Assembly (NCBI GenBank): GCA_020698575.1
Contig: CM036240.1
Coordinates: 24,329,211 to 24,393,210, forward strand
Length of the DNA stretch: 64,000 nucleotides
Reading direction: 5' to 3'
Source: Bostrychus sinensis
Taxonomy: Eukaryota > Chordata > Actinopteri > Gobiiformes > Eleotridae
Shown one piece after another: positions 18,996 to 31,500 of this stretch (the first letter of the stretch is position 1; each line of letters starts with the position of its first letter). The position numbers were made by a program, and so were the translations under genes. The notes under the pieces are model-generated. The model ran no database searches, was not told the DNA's origin, and saw only the letters and a list, made by a program, of their open reading frames with translations.

Positions 18996-21657
18996 GGCAA
19001 TGTGGGTAGGACCATCCGCCCATATTGAATTATACTGTATATTTTATAGTTGTGGAAATAGAAAGTCTTACTGTATGTTCAACTACACTGTTTTATGGCA
19101 CTATACTAAGCTTCATGCAGGATGACTACAGTGTTCTTTTTGTAAAAATGTAACATAAAAGATTGCAGTTCAGAACAGTATTTAGCAACATCTAAACACA
19201 GTTTTTTTGTGTTTATTCTATTGCCAGCTCTGTGACAGCTCAGAGAAAACATTGATGAAAGTAATTATCTCACTAAAGCTCTAGTACAAAAACAATCCGG
19301 TCTCTGTGCTTTGTGGACATTAGCCTGTTGGCACTGCTGTGCTGTGACTGTATGCCAGATAGTCCTTTACAACCATATTCCCTGTTGCCAACCATAATTA
19401 ATTGCTTTACAGTCTTGGAGGCCATAATGCTCATCAGTTATTAATTAGAAATTCATTTCACTGAATAAATAATGCTTATGATTGATGATGAAACTTGTAA
19501 TTAGGTTCTTGGAGTAATGCTCAGGGGAGAAAGCCTTTACACTTGAATCCAGGCTATTAAATACTGCTCATTTAAGAGAGTGCGATACCTCTTGTCATAA
19601 ACCTGGGCTGCCACGGTAGCATCTGGATTTGGGGAGCTGGAACATAAGTTGTATTTCACACAGGTCATGTTAGGGTACTCGCTTCAACAGCACCTCATGA
19701 TCCTTCATGCTGCTCAGCCTTTTGCTCTGGAAAACTAAACCATTTACTCCAAGTGTCAAGCAAGAGCAGCAGCAAGCGCATAATATGTCTAAAATAAAAG
19801 AGAAATATGTTCACTCTAATTGCAAAAAAGATTAATTTATTACTAATCTTTCTTTTTTCTTGCACAGAGTATAGCCTATATGTAGGCATTATACAGTATA
19901 GGCTCAGTATTTTTAAATGACGAGAGAGAACTGTGAAAACTCAAGCTGTCTATGGCTCAATATTGATTTTACACAGAAGACACAACCATTGTTGATAGCC
20001 TTTTTGATATATTTTCTCGCAAGCACCATTCCCATTGGACTTTAGTGGAAAATAAACCAGTCAATATACACCTATTAGGATTTCTTGATCTGAGCCCATA
20101 AAGCTGTGGTGTGCTGTGTTTCCGATGCTCATTGCATCATAATGGTGTGGAGAGCAGAGGCTATTATTTTTGGAGGATGAAACATCAACAATTGAATGGA
20201 TTTCTGTAATATTGTAGTTTTAAGCCAATTAGTGTGATTGACCAGCAGTAAAATGGAAGGTGCTCCTTGAGAGACAATGGAATATTAAAAACAGCAGCTG
20301 ATGTTGGTGTAGCCTCATCAAGCAAGTCTACTTTTACTGGTCCCATTCACCTGTCATCGCTGCAAGTGAGCAATGGCAACCCCCACTCTTGCTTTTTCTC
20401 TTGCTAACTAGTATCTGCCCTATTAGCAATTTATAATGGAGATCAAGAAGTAGTCAGCAGACAATGAAGACAACTGTCTGCACCCATTCCTAATTGGCTT
20501 TATGTTCACTTTCTTATAAATGGTTCTGCTATAGAGTCCTGTAGAAATGATCACCCTAATAGGCTTCAGTAACTGGATTTACTAACACATACTGGGTCAA
20601 AAAGGACACAGAGAGCAAAAATGTTAATTAATATCAATAATAGCCAATTATTAGTTTGACAGAAGGATCCAAGCTAGCTGTGTGCTCTAATGACTCTGAG
20701 CTAACTTGAAGGGAAACACTGGTAAATTAGCATAACTGTGTATGCACACTCCATGGAGGTGCCCAGCAAACATCTGTTATGTTAGAAATTCAAATAGAAT
20801 TCCTATTAGTAACCCTAGCTGTGGTTGCATAATCAGTCATTCTTCTCTGGCCAGTTTGGAGGCACTAACAATGCCCCTGTGACTGGTGGAACTCCTCCCT
20901 TTGGGCTTTCCAATCAAACATGGCCCCATGTGGACCAGGTCCTAACAACAGACGAGGCACTGGAGTCTTCTGAGGGGGGCTTTGTGATCTGACAGCGGCT
21001 CAGTCTATCCAGCCATGACACATGACTGGAGAAACGAGCACTCTGGTTTATTTAAATACAGATAGCACAAGTCCAGTACAAGTTAAGGCTGTTCAAACGC
21101 AGGTCTGCAACCAATAAGGAGACAACTACTGTGTTTCTTGTTCTTCACTGTGTGAAAAAAGCATTGTATTTTGAATTTATAGTAAACTTTATTTTTGCTG
21201 TGTTAATGCATTAAAAACAGCAAACAGGGATTTAGTTATTCAGATCTGAGCTGCAGACATTTAATTAAGTGTTTTGCAAAAACATAGATTATCTATTTGA
21301 ACCACACCACTTGGCCTTTTCCCTTACCAATAAACAGGCAATTTGCAGTGGTATAACTTTGTATAACTGCAACTTTTTTTTAAAACATACTTTGCAATAT
21401 CCACAAATATCTTTGTCTGTCACTGCATAGTTGTTTCCTGCTATTGCTAATGGGCCAGTTCACTGCTGCAATATTCTAGACATCAGACTTAAGCTTCAAG
21501 CTAAACTTAAACTTCTAGCATTTTCTTTTTACACTATTTCTCTACACTTCTTATGTTTTATTGTGTAACTACACTTACAGTGCTCAATTAGTCCTTTTTC
21601 TGTTAGCTATGTCCATACATTTTGTGTTGATAAGTATTTCACTATAGACTTGATAAC
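18996..21657. other. Gene-free tract with candidate enhancer DNA
   Basis: No gene and no transposon recognised. The most complex segments are 19370-19660 and 20380-20720. The second carries TAATTGG (20491-20497), ttaattaat and a MEIS/PREP-type TGACAG (20657-20662), as expected of Hox-regulated enhancers; such short motifs also occur by chance. Confidence 0.4.

Positions 21658-21717
<60 letters not shown>
21658..21717 (+). repeat. (TTA)20 microsatellite
   Basis: Twenty uninterrupted TTA units, 60 bases. Perfect arrays of this length are usually polymorphic. Confidence 0.95.
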
Positions 21718-21719
<2 letters not shown>

Positions 21720-24120
21720 TTATTTTTACAGATGATCACAATATGCTATTACCTGATAAAACCTTTAATTGTACTTGGAAGGTTTAAGTTATTCACAGTT
21801 ATAATAAATAAAGCAGATTGTGATTTGTTTAAATAAACCCCTGACTTCCAAATGACATCAGAAAGTAAGAGTAGTGGTCAGTTTCAAGCTGATTCTCGTA
21901 TTGCGCTGGTTTGAATGTCAGTGCATTAAGAAGCAATAGCCTTGTCTTTGTGGTTAAGTTGTAGGGCGGCTGCGGTGGTGACATCCAGCTCGGTATGACC
22001 TTCTCTGTTCTAATGTGGCTGTGTAATCCCCTCTAGTGTAATGTCATGTTTGATCAGAGGAGCTACAGTGTCCTGGACCCAGCACAGCTCAGCAGGAGGT
22101 GTGGCCTGGGACAATGGACAACTAGAGGTAGTTCTTAAGGGCAATATTGACATCTGCATACTATTCTCTCACTGTACTCTAAGCACTTAATTTATATAGA
22201 ATTCCTATACTGTAAAGGAATTAGTGTCCTCATGATGCAACATATTATGAATCCCACAAAACAAAGAGGCTAATATCATTTTAACTCAAAATAAAAAAAT
22301 AGATACTATTAATTAGTTAATGGGTTGAAATGTGATATTTAACATCTAATTTTTCTTTTTTTTCCAAAGAAAATATTCTTGTAAAATTACTGTTAGTGGT
22401 TGTAAGTTCTGCATAATTTTATTAAAAATTATTTATTGATCTTTAAACTTTTAAAGTTGATAAATAGAAATTAAAAGCTTTCATATTATAATGAATATTT
22501 ATTTGCTCAATAATCACTTTTTGAGTATCAAAACAACATATGTTTGGTGCACAGTGCTGCCTCCAACAGATTTGGCTACAGTATACATGACTGGGCGACT
22601 CCGTGGCTGTATAGATGTAATAGCTCAGTTTTACGCTTCTCTCCGCTCCTTGGCCTCGGGTGTATAAATTTAGTTGATGCTTTTCGTTTCTCTTTCTTAA
22701 TTCATTGCAGTTGGATTCCTCTTTGATGCAGTTCTGTTGTCCCCTGAACAATTGAAGTGGAGACAATGGAGGCATGATGATAGATCCGTGTACCCGCCAT
22801 CTGTAAGAGCAGCTGCTCCCTTGCATCTGTACAATATGCTGGAGCGGGGAGCCTCAGTAATCTGCATAATAAGGAGAGGGCTTATCTCAGTCTAGTTAAT
22901 AATCACAAGCAATCGATGCACTTCATTCCCTCACTCCTGACTGATGAAGAAAACGGCAAACTTTTGGTATGTCTGCGTATTCTCCAGATAGGCAGGGGTC
23001 ACGCCTTAATGCCAGGCTGTTGATTTTGCCCGGAGCTACAGATTTAGTCTGCACTCAGTTTCATCTTTTCATGAATACCATAATTACTGCAGGACGCTGT
23101 GAGTTATCAGGCTGCGTCTCCCTTCCTCACTCCCTTATATGCTTTATAGACTCTGTCACGATGCTGGATCTCATATCAGAAATGGCCGTATGACTCAGTT
23201 TATGTGATAAACACATTGCTCGTGCTGTGTTGATAAGCAATCGTGTCACACTGACTGAAGATTGGATCTGCAATACACTAAAAAGCCATTGGAAATTTCA
23301 GCACCAGTCTGAAATTCTCACCATGACACTGCTTACTCTGTATATGATTGTAAGACAACTATATTGAAATGAAAGCATTTATCTGAATTCACAGATTTAT
23401 TGGTTTTTACTTGTTAGTCAGAATGTGAATCAATTTTTAGCATAGTATGCTTTTGGGAACCCCTGCTGAGGCAAGAGAAATTCAACAGAGGTCTACTGTC
23501 AATATAAAGTGCTTGTTTGACATAAACATATTTAAATTATGACATTGCTAAACTATTCTGGAATTATTTAAAGGTCTGCATCTAAATATTTGGACAAAAA
23601 CACTATCTATCCATTGAAGAGACTTTCAGATAAGGTTGAACATTTCTTGATACAAATGCCCTGAGGATTTGGAGAATCAGTATATTATTCTTTTAAACAC
23701 ACGCCCATTTATTACATTTGGTAATGCCCCTTAGCAGACACTACATTGATTGGATAGAAAGTACAATAATATTGATGAATGAAGCCTCCCCTCGGTTTTC
23801 TCTGGTTAAATGTGCTCATTAAATCAACTCTTTATTACACAGCCTTGTAAATCAACCAGAATAAACAAAATTCATTTAGTGGTTGTTTATAGTGAACAGG
23901 CAGCCCACTCTCAGATATTTTTTTCCTCACCAATAGGTTTTGTAACTTCGTGGAACATGCATATTTAGACTTTGAAAAAAAAGTGGGGTTATTAGACACT
24001 TCTTTTTTGTTTAATAGATTTATCCTGATTTTTATGAAATGGTGGTGACTGTGGTGTAGAAGCGTCTACATGTCTCTGGACATTTATGGAGGAGACTAAA
24101 TTGCACTCTCCATGTGTTTT
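21718..24120. other. Gene-free tract, candidate non-coding conserved blocks
   Basis: The most complex parts are 21950-22120 and 22540-23330; the rest is AT-rich. The minus-strand open frame of 127 codons (22443-22826) has no recognisable domain. No transposon is seen. Confidence 0.4.
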
Positions 24121-24149
24121 AAGTTGAATGGTATCCCAAGCAAATTTTC

Positions 24150-24290
24150 TGCCTGGCACTTTTGGTTTTAGTTTTTTCCTTTTGGCTGTTTCCTTTACGG
24201 GTTGCCAAAGCAAATCAATCGCACTGTGATTTGTTTTTTAAGCCAGATGCCCTTCCTGTCTCAACTGTGACTTGAGTAGGCAATGTGGGT
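24150..24290 (+). repeat. Fragment of a common teleost dispersed repeat
   Basis: 'tttggctgtttcctttacgg', 'gttgccaaagcaaatcaatc' and 'gccagatgcccttcctgtct' follow the order of a widespread fish repeat (ggctgctcccgttaggggtc ... gccggatgcccttcctgacg). It is strongly diverged. Confidence 0.6.
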
Positions 24291-24299
24291 TAAGTGTGT

Positions 24300-27200
24300 G
24301 AAATGCTTACAGATTTCCTTAAAATGTTCTTATTTTATTTATCCACATTTCTTTAATTCATTTTATTGGCGATGTGGTCACTCTAGTTGAGTTTACTTTT
24401 GAAGAACCTGTAAATGAAATGGCACTTACTTACCAATGTTGTAGGAATTAATAGATGTGTATAAGATATAGTGTGCTTTAAGATATGCCAAGCACTTCCC
24501 ATGGTTCCTGATCCTCCTAATTAAGCATGCATGATGTTGGTCTCCCAGCTGCTGTGCTGCCGTGCTGCTGTGCTGTGAGGCAGGTGTGGAAATCCTCCAG
24601 CGAGGCACTGGGAGGAGAGCCGTACGTGGAGAAGTGCAGGTGTGACATGTTCGGAGGAGTCCAGGTGCTTATTGAGTTATCAGAGGCAGCCACTGCATGT
24701 TGATTTATCATCGGGGGTTTAGCATTGCCATATCAGAGCCGCAATATATCAGGCAACAAAATAAAATGCTGAGAAAATTACCTGCTGGGGTGCCGCAGTT
24801 GTGATAACTTACATCTAACACTGTCGGATGCAGCGTGGCATCTACTGACACTTCATGTGAAAAATTGACAATGCTTATTGAACCCATATAGTGACAAGAC
24901 ACACTAAATCATGGATGCAAAGCTTTAAGCTAAGCCAAAGATTCACCTTGAATTCACCCTTTAAGTGTTATGATTTGTCACTGATTTGTGGTTTATGGTT
25001 TGTTTGTTTCCACTCGAGTCAAATAGCAAAGTATGTTACAGCGGTCTCATTAAGAGTGCATTTAAACCAATTAGGAGCTGTTCTCATAAACGTTGTCCAT
25101 TAGCAGCAGTCTTAAGGCGTTCTCTTCTCGTTGACATGAATGCCATGCCTATCTCTGAATGCCTGAGAAGCTCTGAGTGAGCCAGCCAGTCTGTGTGAGC
25201 ACATTAAAAGGTAGCCAGATTTATGGGAAGGTTTTTATTCCAGGCTCAGGCACCATCTGATAAACAAGCACTCTTTTGCTTGAGGCTAAATAATACTCTT
25301 TGAGGTCCTGATTTACAATGCTGGGAAGGATCCATTTGTGGTTGAGCTCCGAGGCAGGCACCTCTGTGATTGGTCATCTGTAAGCTCTAAATTTGAGCTT
25401 AGATCTATAGTTCATGAGTTTACGGATTTCTAAATGGACAAATGCATAAATGATGGTTAGATTTTATTCAGAGGTAATAGATGAAGAGAAATGAACTTTT
25501 CAGAGATGTAAAAGGCTCTCAGATTTAACAAATCCCCTTCAATTCCCTTTGATTGAGGATAAAACTGAGGTAGCGTGCAGCCAATCTAATATTCCAGGCT
25601 TTTAAAAAGGGAACTCATTGGAGTATTGGTCCACTACATGGGCTCCTAGGAGATCTGATTAAGTGGAAATCCCTCAATGTTGTACCCTCACCTTCCCCAT
25701 AATAAATCAGATGCACATTGCAAATGCCTTAATTTATCCCACACTGCCCTGCTTCACATAAAAAAACAAGCTTCGAGTAAAACAGAAAGATGCTTAAAAT
25801 ACTAATTGTACTTTGCCCTTCTGGAGACATTAACTAACTTTGAAACAGCATGTGTGTCGTCTTGAGCCTCTCTATATTTATTCAGAGCCTGCTTGAGAAG
25901 TGTAAAAATTGTGTAGAACTGCTTTACCCCAAATTTAAGGCTCATTGTGTGAATAATGGGGTACACTGTAGAAATGTACTTGGCAAAAAAGTAATAATAA
26001 TAACATGAATTATCATACAAAATATAGTTACATAGATTAATTGAGGAAACAACATGCATGTTACCTAAAAAATACAAACTTAAAGGAATGCCTTTATTTT
26101 TATAGAAATTGAGCTGAGTTGTAACTTTGCTCAATTGTGGTCATTCCTTGACTCTGAAAACATTGTCTGTATAAAAACATGGCTCTGCTGTGTATGTGCT
26201 GTGCTTTTTAATATAATGCAGTGCTATTAGTGAAAATCCCATTACTAATAGTATGCTATTTTATAGTGGGATTAAATTGTGAGCAGTCCAGACTTGTTCT
26301 AATTTCTTAATATGAGCCACTCCTTTGTTTACCAGTCTGTCTGTAGTTGCCTCTTTTTTAAAACCTAAACTTTAACGTCTCTTTCTAACTGGCTGTAGAC
26401 TGTAGACACCAATGACTTGGTGCCTGGTGGTTTATAGAAATTAAACACTGCCATTGTGGTTCAAACATTAGAATGTTTTATTTGATGTTTATGGGGTTGG
26501 GAGAAGGCCATGACATTGTTGGGTCATATTTTGACACATTAATTGGAGTGAGGGCTTTTTGTCACAGCTGCTAGGAAATTAGCAGGAGATTGAAAGCCCC
26601 TGATGTCTTGTAATTACAGTTTCATGTTGTGTAGCCTCACTTAGAACAGCAGCGCTCTCTGATGAATGGGCAATAAAAGCAATAATAGAGCTACTGCCAT
26701 GCAAAAGCGTTTTAAGGCAAGGAAGTCAGAAGGAGCCAGCTCTGTTTTTGTCAGTGGTATTAATATAGTGATATATTTTTACATCAGGATGTGCAGTGGT
26801 TAAATGAGTTTTGATGGTTTTCATGGTTAACTCTGCTGTGACCACAATCAATTATTAGCACAATTAACTACACATTCTGTGGCAGTGTAACAGCACCCTT
26901 AGAATAGCAAATGTTACGCCCATTGTGTTCCAGGCCTTGTTCCAAAAAGGGGGGCTGCATGCAAAACAAACCGCTGTCCTGATATCAGCTGGCTAATCCT
27001 TCCTTTTACTGGCTTTATTGGTTCATTCAAGAGGGTCTGTTGACATTCCCCCTGCCCTGTTAAAAGGCGACTGCATCTCAAGTGAAATCTGGAGTGTTCT
27101 TTACACAGCACAAGCCCCATGTGGCTCTGCCTCCCAGTGGGCCTGTGATTTTCCTGCTTTAAGTGTCTACTGTCAACACTAATTTGTCCCACTCCTCTTC

Positions 27201-28550
27201 CACCCCTCTGGAGGGGGACACTCTCCTAAAGTTTTAATAAAAGATCAGCTATAACTCCCTGTTTTCTGAAGCTGGGACAAGAGCTTTTAAAGCCACACCG
27301 GCAATAAGATGCCATGTAATGATTACAAGACTAGAACAGCAGCAGTTACCTATACCACATACTGTTTTACACAGCTCACTGGAAATGTGTACTTTAGCTT
27401 AATGCTGCCCCCCTTACACTCACACATGGACTCAGCAGTTATAGATAAAGCAAACATCCACTCTGTAATCATTGTTTGCCTGTAAAAATGTTTATAGACT
27501 AAAACTGTAATTTGAATAGGGCTTTCTTTACACAACCGCAGACTCGTGTCATTTTGTCTTCTAAATAAGATGGTTTATTATCATCATAGAAGTAAACACT
27601 AAAGGCGTATTTGTTCTGAATCTTAAGTACAATTTAACTATTTACTTTATTTACTCTGGTAATTGTAAGTGTCTCCACTATTTGTCTCTAATACACACTA
27701 AAGTGTTCTGGAGACCTTCATGTCCCTTTGTGCCTTTTCATTTCTCCATTTTTCTTCAGACTAATCAGAGCAACATGATTGCAAATAATAGTTTCTGACA
27801 TGTTTTGCTTGAATACCATTTCAGAGGTAGACAAAGTAAATTGCTCCATTTCATTTATCTGCCTTTGAAGTCTAAAGGAAAATCAATAAAAAAGTAATTT
27901 CTCTCCTGCCTTTTAACCAAATTCCCATCTACCTAAATGATAGGGCCATGGGAAAGCAGTCAAAATACTTTCTTTTCAATTATCCTTGACTTGTTTACAC
28001 AGTTTTTTTTTCTGAACGTGAACATACAAGTCTCATATGGTTCTACTGTTACTAAGCAAACTACTACAATTTCGCTTCTATGGTGCATGGGCAAGAAGCA
28101 TGTAGAAAATTGTTCAATATCCCAGTCCAAGCCCAATTTTCAGCTCATTGTTTTGTTGGTGTATTGTAAGGTTATGGTAATGTAATATGCATAATTCATA
28201 CACCTTGGGCCCCCTCCTCATTTTTGATTCTGTTGTCCTGCCTGTTCATCTGAAGCTGAATTAATGCTACATTGTCCATTAGGTGGCCATAACACAGGGC
28301 AATACTGTCACATACTGCACTATAGCTGATTCCCACAAGGAAAACACTATTCCCATTTTTCCATTTTGTATACACACTTTAAAAGAAATTGCTTTGCCAA
28401 AAAATGCATTTCTCATTTAGGGTCAGGGCTGATATGTTTGAGAGCAGTGCAGAGATAATAATTCTCTGAAGTAACTGTAATGCTGTTTGTGGAAGAACCA
28501 GAATGATAGCTTTTTGTAACGTTCAGTGTTTTTGCTTTGCTAACTGTGTT
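24300..28550. other. Gene-free tract without recognisable transposons
   Basis: Sequence-complex blocks include 24480-24900, 25060-25420, 26420-26760 and 26900-27260. The third contains CAATAAAA (26671-26678), the posterior-Hox (Abd-B type) core. Open frames reach only 110 codons (25802-26134, minus) and look like chance. Confidence 0.4.
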
Positions 28551-31425
28551 TCATTGTTCTGTACTCTGAGGTGGATCAGTAGCTGTGAGCACAAAAGAGC
28601 GCGGTGGATGTGGCTTGTTATCCTCTCCTGGGTTCACTTAGCAAGCCCCAGACTGCTGCAATTGTGACCTTCATAAGGCACGGTCTCCCTGCTGGGAACA
28701 TGCACTCGCACACCAAGCACATCCACTCCACAGCCGGCACTCATTGGGTCATGATGGGGCTAAGCAGTCCCATTAAAGCATGCTCATCTAGGCTGCGATC
28801 ACGTGCAGAAAGCATAGTGCTGGACTCCAGCCAGGAGGTCCTGGGCCTGTAGTTTTTAGCTCCACAACCCAAACCCTCTTTGAGATTCAGGAGGAAGTGT
28901 AGTCGCAACATACAGCAATTTAATGTCCTTTTTTGAATGCTATATCTGTGTCATCTTTTTCCTCTGGACACCACTCTTGTGATGTTTCAGCTGCTGCTCA
29001 GTGTATTATAAATCCATTTTTGGACATGCTGTGGTCAGTTTAATGATCATTATGTGGCTCAGATGGAAAAACAAGGGAATAAGGTGAATCAATGATCGAT
29101 TTTACAACGTAGCTTGATTCATGGCTAGTGCTGTGATAAATGGCCATCTTATCGAGCCAAGTGTAAGCGTTGTGAAATAAATTTGTATGTTGTGAGAGTG
29201 AAACTATAAGATACTTTCACTGCTTTAAAGGTGAGTAACACCTAATAATATTAACATAATGTATTGAGGAGGCTTGTTGTCATTTGCTAGCCATTGCATT
29301 GGTCTACACACTCCAAAACTCCAAAACTAACTTTAAAATATTTTAAATATTCATTATGGAACTGCTGGGGTATCTGTGGCCTCTGAAATCTTCAGAGATA
29401 CAGATTTTAACTCCCGTAGCACCCCATCAACTTATGTTATTTTCTTCCTTTTTATTTTATTAGTCAAATGAGACACAGAATTGCTTTTTACAATTTGCAG
29501 GGTAGCTCGATGTCTAGTCCGTAAAAACATGAGCATGTATTATACCAAGCAGAGGATGTGCCTTTGATTCTGGCTGATGGGAGGGCGAGTTTCACCTAAA
29601 GGTACTGAAGCAAAGAAATAATGGTATCGTACACTGACTGTGAAAAGCAATAGGGAAGCAGAGGGGGGTGCACATTAAAAGTGTCTCTCTAGGTAGCTGA
29701 CATGACGCGACTAGTCAGACGTGAATAATGACAGACGGAAACTATCATGAGGTCTGTGAAGCATCCGCCCGCTGCCATCATTTTCTGTCTAACCTTGCAT
29801 TGCCAGCAGCTCACCAGCGCCGGAGATCATTTAAAAAACAGACTAATGCCGCTGCCAGGCCTAACGCTAGTCACGCCATTTGCATATCCGCTAAATAGTG
29901 TTACATTTTAGCCATAGGTACTTCTACTCCCCTTTGGCATATTTTTTATTAAGATATAATTTTCAATAATTCTTGTACATTTTCAGTAACATAATTTTCT
30001 GAGATTATACTTTTTTCTGAACCAGCATATGTGAGTACAGTATGTGTGTTTCTGTTACACGTTTTGCCAAAATACTGCTGATAAGAAAAATAGGGTTCAT
30101 TTTTCTCTTTAAGTGGATATGTCACATTTTGAATGAGGCCAAAATGATGATACAAGAGGACTAAAAGTTAATATCAATCCAGTGAATGACCTGCTGCTTC
30201 CATGGGTTGGCTTTTTAATTATAGTTAGTTCATATGACATGCAGCCGCTTTACTACCTGTAAATCAAAATTAAATCAGGTAACACGACGCAAGCAATTGT
30301 AAAAGATGAACCTAATTCTAAAATGTTTATTTTTGCATTACATTGCAAGGGATGAGCAAAGTCATTTATTTTGGGCAGGGTGTTTTTCTCACCGTACACT
30401 GACCCTCACTCTATGTAAAATAACACTGATATAATTTCTATGTGGATCTAATATCTTTATGGTGTTTTATATGTGTGATTAGGTCATATGTTTAAAACTT
30501 CATCCTGGAGGAATGGGATCATATCTCTGGCTGTGGGTATGCTGCACATACAGTATATTGCATTAACATGCTCTAACAAATAAATGGGATGTGCATAGAT
30601 TGTCTCAGCTCACTGGATCCATAGCATAAGACAAAGACATTGCAGCCCTAGCCCATTTTGCAATATAATTAAAATCATCTTTGTGGACATGTTTTGCTCC
30701 GCACACCAAATTTGAAACTTAAAAAATGGCATAGTAATGTATTAACATAATATAACAATGAGTCCCACTCAACAAATTTATTAGTCTCAATTCTGAAAAA
30801 GCCATGGCAAAGCAACTTGCATACTATAATTGGCATCTTGTGGTTTGCTTTCCTGAGGAGAAAGTGAATTTTATATGCTTTTATAATAAATAGCATATTT
30901 AAGCACCCAGGAAATCACCGCAAGACATCCATCCTCCATCGTTTCATTTATTCTGGTGTGTTTAATTAAAGCTCGGAAACTACATGCAATTTGTGTCTGA
31001 ACAGTGTCTAATGTCTGAGACTGGTTATTAGATATTAAATTGATGCATAATTCAGGCAATTAAGAAAGTAATCACACAAAGTAATGTAATGGAAGTTAAT
31101 TATTACTGCATAAGCAAACAGTTCATCAATGCTAGTTAACGCTGTGACTGCATCCCTAATATGCTCACCAAGCACGCAAATTCCTCTCCCTCAGTGTTGT
31201 GATGTGCTGATTAAACATTGTAGAGGCACATTAGAGAAAAGGAGAAGGGCGGCTCTAAGCAACAGGGTTCACTGTGGTGGTGTGGGCTATATAACAAGCT
31301 GGTCTCTTCTCTCATGTCACAGGTGCTCATCACTGCAGCAGAGATAAACTAGTACACCAAACACAGTGATGTACTAACTTATACCAAATCCTTGCAAAAA
31401 TTATATACAAGTGCTTTTTCAACTG
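28551..31425. other. Gene-free tract with candidate enhancer at 29.64-29.94 kb
   Basis: 28560-28860 is GC-richer, complex sequence. 29640-29940 has a TGACAG core (29729-29734) and a POU octamer ATTTGCAT (29878-29885). 30180-31120 is AT-rich. No gene and no clear transposon. Confidence 0.4.
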
Positions 31426-31429
31426 ACTC

Positions 31430-31500
31430 AGTATGGACTAGAAGAACCTCCACTAAAGCATTGACCCTATCTTGCAACGGTTACGGTACATTGCCTAGAC
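31430..31500 (-). repeat. Fragment of a dispersed repeat shared with 39575, 43560 and 50340
   Basis: 'gcattgaccctatcttgcaa' repeats, with one base changed, 'gcattagccctatcttgcaa' at 39608. Both are antisense to the end of the element at 50340-50690. Confidence 0.5.

Noticed and set aside
22443..22826. 127-codon minus-strand open frame
   Set aside because: No recognisable family; ends in AT-rich DNA; likely chance.
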